A stretch of DNA of 43,366 bases from an uncultured Paracoccaceae bacterium (GTDB lineage Bacteria > Pseudomonadota > Alphaproteobacteria > Rhodobacterales > Rhodobacteraceae). Both the position numbers and the translations under genes were made by a program. Each line of letters opens with the position of its first letter. Position 1 is the first letter of the stretch. Location of the stretch: the NCBI GenBank assembly GCA_938049225.1, contig CALICM010000039.1, positions 1-43,366 of the forward strand. Direction: 5' to 3'. Below the pieces are notes generated by a model. It searched no databases. It had not been told where the DNA came from and was given only the letters and a program-made list of their open reading frames with translations. Positions 27,921 through 36,318 of the stretch are shown here, piece by piece.

Positions 27921-28820
27921 TCAGGCCCGGCGGACACGGTACTTGCGTAGCTTTTCAGCCACGGCCCGCCAAACAAACCCAGGGTTGTGCCGCAGCCCCT
28001 CGACATAGAACCGCCGGGCCAGACGCCGCTTGCCGTGCCGACCCAGGATCCGCCCGATGCGCCACATCATCATGCCATAGGCCTGCGGATAGCGGGCATA
28101 GGCCGCGCGGTTGCGCTTGACGATGCGGATCAGCCCAATCGCCTTGGCCCGCTTGAGCTTCGAGATGCTATCGGGCGAGGAAAACGCCATCACCACCGGG
28201 TCGGGATACTCCATGATGCGGGTGTGCTGGGCCAGCGACGAGCTGAACGCCCAGTCCGCATTCGACCGGGTCAGATCGTCGAACCACATCCGCTCAGGGT
28301 AGCAATCGCGTCGGAACAGCGCGTTCTGCAGGCTGATCCGGTTCTCGGTCAGGTATTTGCACACCTGATCCTCGCCCGGTTTCATGATCCGGTGCGGTGG
28401 CGGACGCATGGAGACCAGCCCCACCCCGTACGACCCGTCGGGCCCGCTGCCATAGAGCACCTTGGAGTGCACCACGGCACCAACCTCTGGCGACAGGCTT
28501 TCGAGCAGGTCCACCTGCATCTGCAGCTTACCCGGCAACCACAGATCGTCACTGTCCTGAAACGCGATGTAGGTGCCCTTGGCCTCGGCCAGCCCAGTGT
28601 TGCGCGCCGCCGAAGCCCCGCCGTTCTTGGTCCGCCGGATATAGCGGACGCGGGGGTCGCCCACTCCCTCCACAACCGGTTGCAGATCCTCGGTCGACGC
28701 ATCGTCGACGACGATCAGTTCCAGATCCCGGTAAGACTGATCAAGAACGCTGCGCATAGCGTTCTGAAGAACGGCACTGCGGTTATAGACCGGCAAGATA
28801 ACCGACACACTAACGTTCAT
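27921..28820 (-). CDS. GT2 glycosyltransferase
   Basis: A 299-residue GT-A fold enzyme. The N-terminus MNVSVSVILPVYNRSAVLQN, the VVDDAST motif (first Asp pair) and FQDSDDLWLPGKL (DxD-type metal site) are clear. ATG at 28820 was chosen because the family starts within a few residues of the SVILPVYN strand and CGGAG lies upstream; the longer frame has no support. No membrane helix. The donor sugar is not predictable. It converges with the sulfotransferase at 27910 and diverges from the next one. Confidence 0.93.
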   Translation of the reverse strand: MNVSVSVILPVYNRSAVLQNAMRSVLDQSYRDLELIVVDDASTEDLQPVVEGVGDPRVRYIRRTKNGGASAARNTGLAEAKGTYIAFQDSDDLWLPGKLQMQVDLLESLSPEVGAVVHSKVLYGSGPDGSYGVGLVSMRPPPHRIMKPGEDQVCKYLTENRISLQNALFRRDCYPERMWFDDLTRSNADWAFSSSLAQHTRIMEYPDPVVMAFSSPDSISKLKRAKAIGLIRIVKRNRAAYARYPQAYGMMMWRIGRILGRHGKRRLARRFYVEGLRHNPGFVWRAVAEKLRKYRVRRA

Positions 28821-28948
28821 AAGTATACTCCGACCAGTACTGCTCTGGCCTACGCCCATTAAAGTGTCATATACGTCAACATAGCGGCAGCACATACCTT
28901 AATCTTGCAGCGAAACGTGCACATCTCACATTTAGACCATTTGTTCCC

Positions 28949-29935
28949 TTGATTTCACTGGTGCAAGACGCTTGGGAAGAAGGGTATGGACGGAACGCCT
29001 TGTTTGTGGATGGTGTGATTGTGGATGGTGTGATTGTGACGGATACTCCTCCCAGGCGTGAGATAAACACTGCTGCCGGTTTCGGGCCGCCGGTCCGACG
29101 CAGCCGGCTCATGCGCCTCCGCCAAGAGCTTCCAAGCTTTGTGAAGAAGAACCGCGGGCTGATCGCCAAACCCGCTTTCTGGGGCATGATGCGCCGCCTC
29201 AGTGCTGCCCGGACCCGCGCTAAAGCACCCGCAGCAGACACCCCCGTGCTCTTTTTTGCGACCCACCACAAGGTGATGACCACCTATTTCAACGCCGTTC
29301 TGCGGCTTCTGAGCTTCGGGCTGAACCGGCGCTTCCAGCGGGTCCATATCGAGCATCCCGACCCATCGGCGCAAATTGTGCTGTCCATGCACGGCAAGCT
29401 CGACCTGCCACGGCTCGCCCCCTACCGCGGCATCCACATCATGCGCGACCCACGCGACATGATTGTCTCGGGCTACCACTACCACAAATGGACCCACGAG
29501 GACTGGGTGCACCGTCCCGATGAGGGCGGCGTAAGCTATCAGCAGAAGCTCAACCGGCTCCCCAAGAGGGAGGGGCTGTTTCTGGAGATTAACCATTTCA
29601 TCTTCTTCTACCGCACCACGTTGGAGGCCTGGGATACGGCCGACCCCGACATCCTTGAAGTGCCCTACGAGGATCTGATGGGGGACCGCCGCGCCGCGCT
29701 GTATCGGCAGATCTTCTCGCACCTGGGCCTTGCCAGGCAGGAGTTGGATCTGGCCGCCGATCTCATGCAACTCTTCGAGGCGAGTAGCCGCACCGGTCGG
29801 CAGGCTGGGACGGTCGCGCGGAACGCACATGTGCGCAGCGGCCAGCCGGACCAGTGGAAAGGCGAGCTTGAGCCCGACCACCTGGCCTATATAGAGCGCG
29901 AACTCGGGCACGTGTTGCAGAAGTTCAATTACTGA
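28949..29935 (+). CDS. Sulfotransferase, second of three (start uncertain)
   Basis: Conserved sulfotransferase core: the PAPS-binding THHKVMTTYFNAVLR segment, IMRDPRDMIVSGYHYH as the 3'-phosphate motif, and a C-terminal RSGQPDQWKGELEP block that matches the RxGxxGxWK region of the Sulfotransfer_1 family. The frame opens with TTG at 28949 and no ATG precedes Met55 (29111), so the true start may be TTG/GTG near 28949-29006 or ATG 29111, where no good ribosome site is seen. The disputed N-terminal stretch contains an in-frame 15-bp tandem repeat. Ends 27 bases before the leader ORF of the GDP-mannose dehydrogenase gene, so it may share that transcript. Confidence 0.85.
   Translation: MISLVQDAWEEGYGRNALFVDGVIVDGVIVTDTPPRREINTAAGFGPPVRRSRLMRLRQELPSFVKKNRGLIAKPAFWGMMRRLSAARTRAKAPAADTPVLFFATHHKVMTTYFNAVLRLLSFGLNRRFQRVHIEHPDPSAQIVLSMHGKLDLPRLAPYRGIHIMRDPRDMIVSGYHYHKWTHEDWVHRPDEGGVSYQQKLNRLPKREGLFLEINHFIFFYRTTLEAWDTADPDILEVPYEDLMGDRRAALYRQIFSHLGLARQELDLAADLMQLFEASSRTGRQAGTVARNAHVRSGQPDQWKGELEPDHLAYIERELGHVLQKFNY
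29006..29035 (+). repeat. Perfect 15-bp tandem repeat
   Basis: GTGGATGGTGTGATT occurs twice in direct tandem and continues into a third GTG. Read in the sulfotransferase frame it gives VDGVIVDGVIV. It sits in the uncertain 5' part of that gene, close to possible GTG starts. Confidence 0.9.
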
Positions 29936-29962
29936 TTTTCCCTTTTTTTCAGGAGCCTGACC

Positions 29963-30034
29963 ATGTCGTCAAATTATCAAACCCTTCCTTTATGGCATCA
30001 GGACACACCCTTTGCAGAGATAGGTGTTTCATGA
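29963..30034 (+). CDS. 23-residue leader ORF translationally coupled to GDP-mannose 6-dehydrogenase
   Basis: ATG at 29963 is preceded by AGGAG with a 7-base spacer, one of the best ribosome sites in the window. The frame encodes MSSNYQTLPLWHQDTPFAEI and three more residues, then stops at TGA overlapping the ATG of the dehydrogenase gene (ATGA). The dehydrogenase gene's own upstream sequence is weaker. This is the layout of a regulatory leader peptide or an enhancer of downstream translation. No run of a single amino acid typical of attenuators is present. No known peptide was recognised. Confidence 0.5.
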   Translation: MSSNYQTLPLWHQDTPFAEIGVS

Positions 30035-31347
30035 GAATTTCGGTTTTTGGTATGGGCTATGTCGGCGTCGTCTCGGCCGCCTGTTTGGCTCGTGACGGGC
30101 ACGAGGTGGCCGGGGTAGACCCGCAGCAGTCCAAGGTCGATCTGGTCAACGCGGGCCGCACGCCCATTGTCGAGAAATACGTGGGCGAGTTGATCGAGGA
30201 GGCGGTCGAGAAAGGTAGGCTGCACGCCACCGCCGACGCCGCCAGCGCGGTGGCGCAGACCAATATGAGTCTGGTGTGCGTCGGTACACCTTCGCGCCGC
30301 AATGGCAGTCTTGATACCGACGCGGTTGAGCGGGTCTGCACCGAGATCGGCGCCGCCATCAAAACCAAGGATGCGCCGCATCTGGTGGTCATACGCTCTA
30401 CCATCCTGCCCGGCACGATGCAGGCCCTGGTAATCCCTGCGCTTGAGGCAGCCTCGGGCCTAGCCGAAGGCACACAACTCAGAATCGCCAACAACCCGGA
30501 ATTCTTGCGCGAATCCACCGCCGTCTATGACTACGACAACCCGCCCAAGACCGTCGTGGGCGCTCGCGACCCTCACACTGCAGCCCGGGTTCTGGCGCTT
30601 TATGATGATCTGCCGGGACCGAAGATCGCCACCTCGGTGGAGGTGGCGGAGATGATCAAATACGCCGACAACGCCTGGCACGCGGTCAAGGTCACCTTCG
30701 GCAACGAGATCGGTAATATCGCCAAATCCGTGGGCGTCGACGGCTGGGACGTGATGGATATCTTCTGCCAGGACGAGAAGCTGAACATCTCGCCCTACTA
30801 TCTGAAACCGGGCTTCGCCTTCGGCGGCTCCTGCCTGCCCAAGGACCTGCGCGCGCTGACCTACAAGGGGCGCGAGCTGGATCTGGACCTGCCGCTCCTG
30901 TCCAGCCTGATGCCAGCCAACCGGATCCAGATCGACCGCGCGTTCGAGGCGATCACCGCCCAGGGTCGGCGCAAGGTGGCCTTCTTGGGGATAAGCTTTA
31001 AATCCGGCACCGACGATCTGCGCGAAAGTCCGCAGGTCGCCCTGGTCGAGCAGTTGCTCGGCAAGGGCTATGACCTGCGGATCTATGATCAGAACGTGCA
31101 TCTCGCACGGCTGACCGGCTCCAACCGGAACTATATCGTCAATGTGATCCCCCATATCTCCGACATTCTGTTGGATGATCTGGAAGCCGTTCTCGCCCAT
31201 GGTGATCTGGTGGTCATCGGCAACCCCGCTCCCGAATTCCGCGCCGTGCCTGAAAAGCTGCGCGCCGATCAGACACTCTATGATCTGGCCCGGATCCCCG
31301 GCGCCGCCGAGGCCCTTGGCGAGCGCTATGACGGGGTGAACTGGTGA
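30031..31347 (+). CDS. algD: GDP-mannose 6-dehydrogenase
   Basis: A 438-residue NAD-dependent four-electron dehydrogenase turning GDP-mannose into GDP-mannuronate. N-terminal Rossmann motif VFGMGYVGVVSAA; NNPEFLRESTAVYDYDNPP; VAEMIKYADNAWHAVKVTF; catalytic Cys in FGGSCLPKD, which falls at residue 268 as in Pseudomonas AlgD; and FKSGTDDLRESP. Length and motifs fit AlgD better than UDP-glucose dehydrogenases. The start at 30031 was chosen over an upstream in-frame Met because the protein then begins MRISVFGMGYVG, the family N-terminus. Coupled upstream to a leader ORF and downstream (GTGA overlap) to a GT4 gene. With ManC it provides the uronic acid donor for the polymer. Confidence 0.93.
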   Translation: MRISVFGMGYVGVVSAACLARDGHEVAGVDPQQSKVDLVNAGRTPIVEKYVGELIEEAVEKGRLHATADAASAVAQTNMSLVCVGTPSRRNGSLDTDAVERVCTEIGAAIKTKDAPHLVVIRSTILPGTMQALVIPALEAASGLAEGTQLRIANNPEFLRESTAVYDYDNPPKTVVGARDPHTAARVLALYDDLPGPKIATSVEVAEMIKYADNAWHAVKVTFGNEIGNIAKSVGVDGWDVMDIFCQDEKLNISPYYLKPGFAFGGSCLPKDLRALTYKGRELDLDLPLLSSLMPANRIQIDRAFEAITAQGRRKVAFLGISFKSGTDDLRESPQVALVEQLLGKGYDLRIYDQNVHLARLTGSNRNYIVNVIPHISDILLDDLEAVLAHGDLVVIGNPAPEFRAVPEKLRADQTLYDLARIPGAAEALGERYDGVNW

Positions 31348-32561
31348 CAGCCCCCCAACCCGGCGACGGCCGCCGCGTCCTGATCGTGGTGGAAAACCTG
31401 CCCGTGCCCTTCGACCGCCGGGTTTGGTCCGAGGCCACGGAACTTGTACGCGCGGGCTACACAGTCTCGGTCATCTGTCCCATGGGCAGGGGGCATGATG
31501 CCCCTTACGAAGAGTTGGAAGGCGTGCATATTTACCGCCACCCCCTGACCTTCGAGGCGCGTGGTGCGCTGGGGTATCTGCGCGAATACGGCACGGCGCT
31601 GTGGCACGAGCTGCGGCTGGCCTTCAAGGTGCGCCGCACCCGTGGCATCGACATCCTGCATGGCTGCAACCCGCCGGATCTGATCTTTCTAATCGCTTGG
31701 GCGCTGCGCCCCTTCGGTGTGCGCTACTTGTTCGATCACCACGATATTTGTCCTGAACTGTTCGAGGCCAAGTTCAGCAAGCGCGGGCCGCTCTGGCACG
31801 CCACCCGGGCGTTCGAGTGGCTGACCTTCAAGACTGCGCTGGTCTCCATCGCCACCAACGAAAGCTATGCAGCCATCGCGCGCAACCGTGGTGGCATGGC
31901 GGCAGATGACGTCTTCGTTGTACGCTCTGGCCCCAAGATCGAGAAGCTTGAACTGCGCCCGCCCAAACCTGAGCTTCGGAAGGGCACGAAACATCTGATC
32001 GGCTACGTGGGCGTGATCGGCCGCCAGGAGGGACTCGATCTTCTGATCGAGGCAGCCGAACATCTGACCGGGCCCCTGGGTCGGCAGGACATCCATTTCG
32101 GCGTCGTCGGCGGCGGGCCGGAACTGCCGGTGGTCGAGAAGATGGCCCGCGACCGCGGGCTGGAGGCGTATTTTACCTTCACCGGCCGCGCGCCCGACGA
32201 TCTGCTCTTGGATATGCTCAACACCGCCGATATCTGTGTGAACCCCGACCGGGCGACGCCGATGAACAATCTGTCGACCATGAACAAGATCCTGGAATAC
32301 ATGACCCTGAAAAAGCCCATCGTACAGTTCGACCTGCATGAAGGCCGGGAAAGCGCGGGCGAGGCCTCGCTTTATGCCAAGCACAACGACCCGGTCGATT
32401 TTGCCGAAAAGATCGCATCGCTGCTGGATAACCCGGACGCACGTGCCCGGATGGGTGAGATCGGCCGCACCCGGATCGAAGAGCAGTTTTCCTGGGCGCA
32501 TTCGGCCCCGGTTCTGCTGGCCGCCTATGACCGGACCTTTGCAAAGATGGGTCGCCCATAA
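31344..32561 (+). CDS. GT4-type glycosyltransferase
   Basis: A 405-residue GT-B fold enzyme. The N-terminal domain begins VLIVVENLPVPFDRRVWSEA; the interdomain stretch KHLIGYVGVIGRQEGLDLLI and the C-terminal donor-binding region (FGVVGGGPELPVVEKMA; NPDRATPMNNLSTMNKILEY) are typical of group 1/GT4 enzymes of EPS loci. GTG start overlaps the dehydrogenase stop by four bases, so the two are co-translated; use of GDP-mannuronate or GDP-mannose as donor is plausible but not shown. Confidence 0.92.
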   Translation: MTAPQPGDGRRVLIVVENLPVPFDRRVWSEATELVRAGYTVSVICPMGRGHDAPYEELEGVHIYRHPLTFEARGALGYLREYGTALWHELRLAFKVRRTRGIDILHGCNPPDLIFLIAWALRPFGVRYLFDHHDICPELFEAKFSKRGPLWHATRAFEWLTFKTALVSIATNESYAAIARNRGGMAADDVFVVRSGPKIEKLELRPPKPELRKGTKHLIGYVGVIGRQEGLDLLIEAAEHLTGPLGRQDIHFGVVGGGPELPVVEKMARDRGLEAYFTFTGRAPDDLLLDMLNTADICVNPDRATPMNNLSTMNKILEYMTLKKPIVQFDLHEGRESAGEASLYAKHNDPVDFAEKIASLLDNPDARARMGEIGRTRIEEQFSWAHSAPVLLAAYDRTFAKMGRP

Positions 32562-33098
32562 CCGAAATGAACCCCCTGCCTCAGTATATCTTCGGCGCAG
32601 CTATCCTTCTGGGGCGCGAAACACCTGACCCGCTCACGGCCCTACAACGCACCCTTGACAACCCGATCTATGCCCGGGCCGGGCCAGCCGGCTAACATCG
32701 GGCGAGGGCTTTCTTTCACAACGAAAAGTCGCAAGATGGACCGACTAAAGCGTTTCGCCTTTACCTTGAGACATGTCTCATCACCTAACGCGTTGAAATC
32801 TATGATTTCAGGCAGCGTTAGGTGATTCAAGTTTAAGGCGAAGCGCTATAGCATCTACTGGATCAGCTTGGGGCGTTTTTGGGCCACGGACAAAACCACA
32901 TACGACCAGCATATCCTGCCAACGTCCTATCGTCAGACATAAAATCGCTTATCCCCTTTGAAAACAGCAGTTCCTCGAACTGACCAGGGTATGAACATAG
33001 ACCCCCTATTTCCCGCCACCTGACGCACGGTCCACCTGCCGGTCCAAATCCCCCAATTTTGAAGCCGACCTGAGAGGGGTAGGTCTGCCTGACAGGCT
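32562..33098. other. Convergent intergenic region with a palindromic element
   Basis: No credible gene in these 537 bases, which lie between two converging genes (GT4 on plus, GT2 on minus). The only clear structure is the nested palindrome at 32749-32847 (separate entry), which could terminate transcription from both sides. Confidence 0.5.
32749..32847. repeat. Nested ~100-bp palindrome, MITE-like
   Basis: The left arm (32749-32791, beginning AGCGTTTCGCCTTTA and ending TCACCTAACGC) pairs with the right arm (32815-32847, GCGTTAGGTGATTCAAG to GCGAAGCGCT) with a few mismatches and one 10-base insertion that is itself palindromic (AGACATGTCT). The centre holds a smaller palindrome TGAAATC-TAT-GATTTCA (32794-32810). 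No coding. The outer motif AAAGCGTTTCG recurs at 43108-43118 near an IS630 remnant, so it may be a non-autonomous derivative of such an element. Confidence 0.7.
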
Positions 33099-34061
33099 CT
33101 ACCGCTTCTCCGCCACTTGCGTCGGCCAGCCGTTCCACCACTCGCCCCGGCGCGCCCAGATCTCGGACCAGGTACCAGTGCCCGCGCGGCGCAGGGCGCG
33201 GGTGCCCCACACGCGGCTGAACGGCCAGAGGCGGAAGAGGAACAGGACAAGCGGCCGCTGCCAGCTTGGGAAATGCTGGCGGATCAGGGTGATCTTGCCG
33301 CGCAGCAGCCGGACCATCTTGTCCACCCGCACCGTCTCGGATGCACCCTTGTAATGCACGATCTCGGCCTCTGGCGTGACCCGGGGCCGGGCGCCCAAGG
33401 CGCGCGCGCGCAAGCACAGGTCCGCCTCCTCGCCGTACATCACATATGTCAGGTCGAACCCGCCCAAACGCTCCCAGTCGGCGCGGCTGATTAGCAAAAA
33501 GCAGCCCGTGACAATATCGACCTCGCGCTCGGTGTCCCGCAGCCAGCCGCCGTAGCCCTCGGGGTTGAAGAGCGTGCTTTCGCGAAACAGGCTCGACAAC
33601 CCCAGCGCCTGCGAAGTAACGCTCCAGAGCGTCATCCGCCCCCAACAGTTGGTGGGGTTGAGCGTGCGGTCGCCGTACAGCGTGCGCCCACCCCAAATCC
33701 CAGCCTCGGGTCGGGCGCGGGCGAAGTCGACCAGCTTATCGATGGCGTGATCCAGAACGATTGTGTCGGGGTTGAGCAAAAGGACGTAATCGCCCACGGC
33801 CTCCCGCGCGGCCAGATTGTTGGCGCGCGCGAATCCGTGGTTCTCGATCTCGGCCATTAGGCGGATGTGCGGGAACTCCGCCGCGACCGCCTCGGCCGAG
33901 CCGTCGGTGGAGGCATTGTCGACCACCAGAAGTTCAAAGGGCAGCGTGGTTTGATCGAAAACCGAGCGCAGGCACTCCAACGTCATCTCTTTGGTGTTGT
34001 AGCTGACCACGATGATGGAGACGACCGGCGCGCCGGGCCGCGTGATGTCGGTATCTGCCAT
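33099..34061 (-). CDS. GT2 glycosyltransferase, rhamnosyltransferase-like
   Basis: A 320-residue GT-A enzyme. Motifs: SIIVVSYNTKEMTLECLRSV, VVDNASTDGSAEAV, HGFARANNLAAREA, VLLLNPDTIV (metal-binding DxD-like) and MYGEEADLCLRARALG, the pattern of WbbL/rhamnosyltransferase-type GT2 proteins. A basic, aromatic-rich C-terminus (about 255-320) may bind the membrane. It is the best candidate to use the dTDP-L-rhamnose made by the rml operon, by family resemblance only. Divergent from the next GT2 gene. Confidence 0.92.
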   Translation of the reverse strand: MADTDITRPGAPVVSIIVVSYNTKEMTLECLRSVFDQTTLPFELLVVDNASTDGSAEAVAAEFPHIRLMAEIENHGFARANNLAAREAVGDYVLLLNPDTIVLDHAIDKLVDFARARPEAGIWGGRTLYGDRTLNPTNCWGRMTLWSVTSQALGLSSLFRESTLFNPEGYGGWLRDTEREVDIVTGCFLLISRADWERLGGFDLTYVMYGEEADLCLRARALGARPRVTPEAEIVHYKGASETVRVDKMVRLLRGKITLIRQHFPSWQRPLVLFLFRLWPFSRVWGTRALRRAGTGTWSEIWARRGEWWNGWPTQVAEKR

Positions 34062-34162
34062 CCTCTGCCCACCTCTTGCATGCCGCCACGCGGCGATTGG
34101 CTCCGAGGGCCATGTAAACTACAATGCGGCTGCGGTCATCCAATTTACCCCGCTGGAGCCCA

Positions 34163-35074
34163 ATGTCCCCCCTTCCCCTGATCAGTGTCGTTATCCCCCA
34201 CCTCGACCACTCCGGCGCGCTTTCGCGCTGCCTGGGCGCGCTGGCCACACAGCAGGCCGGCACGCCGCCCTTCGAGGTGATTGTCGTTGACAACGGCTCG
34301 CACGCACTGCCCACGGCGGCGGTCGCTGCCGCCCCCTTTGCCCGGCTAGAGCACGAGCCAACCCCCGGCCCTGGCCCTGCTCGCAGCCGCGGGGCGCATC
34401 TGGCCCGGGGCGAGATTCTGGCCTTCATTGATTCTGATTGCATCGCGGACCCGAATTGGCTGGCCACCATCGCTGCCAGCTTCCAAGCAAACCCAGAGCT
34501 TCAGGTCATCGGCGGCCACGTGCGGATCGCCCCGGCCACCCCAGGGCGGCTGACCGGGATCGAGGCCTATGAAAGCATCTGGGGCTATCGCATGAAGCTG
34601 TATGTGGAGCGCGACCTCTATACCGCGACCTGCAACATGGCGGTGCGGCGCAAGACCTTTGCCCAGGTGGGCGATTTCGGCGGGATCGCGATCGCCGAGG
34701 ATATGGACTGGGGCCGCCGCGCCAGCGCGCAGGGCGCGCGCATGGCCTATGTGCCGGACATACGCATCGCCACGCCCGCGCGGGAAAATTTTTCCGAGTT
34801 GGCCCGGAAATGGGACCGCCACATCGCCCATGACGCCGAGCAGATCGCCACCCCGGCAGACCGGTTGCGGTGGATCCGCCGGGCGGTTTTTCTCGCCGCC
34901 TCGCCACTTGCGGAACTGCCACGCCTGTTCGGCACGGACGTGGCCCAAGGCGCGCGCGCGCGCGCCCTCGGCTGCCTGATCCGCATCCGACTTTACCGGG
35001 CGCGCCGGATGCTGGGGCTGCTTTGGGGTCGCACAGACCGCACCCCGGCCACTGCCTGGCGCCGCCGGAATTGA
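34163..35074 (+). CDS. GT2 glycosyltransferase
   Basis: A 303-residue GT-A enzyme with LISVVIPHLDHSGALSRCLG, VVDNGSHALP, GPGPARSRGAHLARGEILAF and IDSDCIADPNWL (metal site), then TATCNMAVRRKTFAQVGDFG and an ED motif (IAIAEDMDWGRRA). ATG at 34163 has GGAG 6 bases upstream and begins just before the first beta strand; the longer frame is less likely. No membrane helix is evident. The donor is unknown. It contains a (CG)6 run in an Ala/Arg-rich stretch. Confidence 0.93.
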   Translation: MSPLPLISVVIPHLDHSGALSRCLGALATQQAGTPPFEVIVVDNGSHALPTAAVAAAPFARLEHEPTPGPGPARSRGAHLARGEILAFIDSDCIADPNWLATIAASFQANPELQVIGGHVRIAPATPGRLTGIEAYESIWGYRMKLYVERDLYTATCNMAVRRKTFAQVGDFGGIAIAEDMDWGRRASAQGARMAYVPDIRIATPARENFSELARKWDRHIAHDAEQIATPADRLRWIRRAVFLAASPLAELPRLFGTDVAQGARARALGCLIRIRLYRARRMLGLLWGRTDRTPATAWRRRN

Positions 35075-35391
35075 GCACGCAGGTGGCCCGCCCGCGCCCA
35101 AACGCCGCATTGGTTTACCGGTATACATGACAGCCTGCTGCCCAGTCAGGGCACTGGAGCAACACTTCGTGAGAAAATTCACCTTGTCTGGAGGGGCCTC
35201 GCTGTACTCCTGACGGTAATGTCCTCCGCACATGCAGCGACCCTCAAAAATGGCGATGTGGCGTGACATCCTCCCGGTTTTGCCACCGATCTTGCAGACC
35301 AAAATACTCCCATGTGACACCCAAAACACTCTGGCGCTGCGGACCACTCTCGCCTAAACTTAAGGCCGGTGTGACGAAGGTCTCAAAGACG
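35075..35391. other. Intergenic region between GT2 and third sulfotransferase
   Basis: No intact gene. Contains a frameshifted signal-peptide remnant at 35169-35266 (separate entry). The rest (35267-35391) should hold the sulfotransferase promoter or leader; no clear elements were recognised. Confidence 0.4.
35169..35266 (+). pseudogene. Signal-peptide remnant of a lost secreted protein (frameshifted)
   Basis: GTG at 35169 opens VRKFTLSGGASL; shifting frame at 35204 continues VLLTVMSSAHAATLKNGDVA then TGA. Joined, this is a well-formed signal peptide with an AHA/A cleavage site and the first few mature residues. A one-base loss at about 35203 and early stops show that it is dead. The rest of the gene is gone. 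Confidence 0.35.
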
Positions 35392-36312
35392 ATGTCTATA
35401 CATGCCAGGGTTCCCAATCTCTTCGTCATTGGCGTGCCCAAGGCTGGCACCACATCGTTGTTTCGGTGGCTGGGCGATCACCCCGCGATCGGCAAAAGCA
35501 ATGAAAACGAATTGCGCTATCTGATCGATGAAAGCGACCCGCTGTGCCGATCAGACGGCTATAACGCCGCCGGGCTGGAAGGCTACGGTAAGTTCTACCG
35601 CAACAGCCTCGACGATCCGGCCACCCGCTATCTGATCGACGTCTCGCCGCAATACTACTACCAGAACACCGCGAAAGCGGTGATAGGCGCCCTGCCCGAT
35701 GCCCAGATCTTAATGATCCTGCGCAAGCCGTCTGCGCGGATCTACTCGCTTTACAATTACTCCCACAGCAACCGGGCGCTGTTGCTGGAAAACATGGGCT
35801 TCCCGGAGTTCATCAACGAAGTGCGCCGGGGCGAAGCCTCGGATCTGGTGCGCGATCGTCCGATGCTGCGCTACGCCATCGAACACAGCAAATACGCGCG
35901 CTATGTCAAGGAATGGCAGTCCTTGATCGACCCCCAACGCCTGACGATCTGCCTGTTCGAAGACCTTGTCCGCGACCCAACGGCAGAGTTGCGCCGGATC
36001 GCGCAGGCGTTGAACATCGATCCCAGCTTCTACGATGATTATGCCTTCCCGGTGCAGAACGAAAGCATCGCGGTGCGGTCCCGCCCTCTACACAAGTTTT
36101 TACGCCGGATCCGGGGTCGAATGCCTGGATGGATGCGCAGCAAGCTAAAGCCCGCCTACATGCGGCTGAACACGCGCAAGCGCGACCGCACCGTGTCCGA
36201 AGCCGACCGGCAAGTCCTGAGCCAACTTGACGAGGAGTTCGCCACCTGGGACACTAGACTGGCTGAGCTTCTGGGGCGTGACGGCCCGGTTTGGGGGGCC
36301 CGCACGCAGTAA
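35392..36312 (+). CDS. Sulfotransferase, third of three (Sulfotransfer_1 / heparan-sulfotransferase-like)
   Basis: A 306-residue enzyme. The PAPS 5'-phosphosulfate loop VIGVPKAGTTSLFRWL is at residues 12-27, with Lys17 as the expected key residue; ENELRYLID and KFYRNSLDD follow; ILMILRKPSARIYSLYNY holds the 3'-phosphate motif. The pattern resembles heparan-sulfate sulfotransferase-like bacterial proteins. ATG at 35392 was selected since it starts 11 residues before the loop strand, as in relatives; the upstream frame is filler. The basic stretch near residues 235-265 may contact an acidic polymer. Ends 87 bases before the ACP gene, possibly a separate unit. Confidence 0.9.
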   Translation: MSIHARVPNLFVIGVPKAGTTSLFRWLGDHPAIGKSNENELRYLIDESDPLCRSDGYNAAGLEGYGKFYRNSLDDPATRYLIDVSPQYYYQNTAKAVIGALPDAQILMILRKPSARIYSLYNYSHSNRALLLENMGFPEFINEVRRGEASDLVRDRPMLRYAIEHSKYARYVKEWQSLIDPQRLTICLFEDLVRDPTAELRRIAQALNIDPSFYDDYAFPVQNESIAVRSRPLHKFLRRIRGRMPGWMRSKLKPAYMRLNTRKRDRTVSEADRQVLSQLDEEFATWDTRLAELLGRDGPVWGARTQ

Positions 36313-36318
36313 GGCGAT

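Noticed and set aside
26101-28006. Long alternative frames opposite to or across wzy, sulfotransferase and GT2 genes
   Set aside because: No motifs, strongly biased composition, and they overlap genes with clear family signatures.
30031-31347. UDP-glucose 6-dehydrogenase (Ugd)
   Set aside because: The catalytic Cys position (268), length and several blocks match AlgD-type GDP-mannose dehydrogenases, and ManC is present.
32863-33696. Long frame on the minus strand overlapping the rhamnosyltransferase-like gene
   Set aside because: It is Arg/Gly/Pro-rich out-of-frame reading of GC-rich DNA with no domain; the GT2 frame on the same strand has full motifs.
34949-34965. Alternating CG run (possible Z-DNA or slippage site); similar runs near 27835 and 33405
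   Set aside because: They encode ordinary Ala/Arg codons in GC-rich genes, so they are composition, not a feature.
35127-35213. 28-codon ORF starting ATG 35127
   Set aside because: No ribosome site; its second half is the frameshifted signal-peptide remnant, which explains the sequence better.
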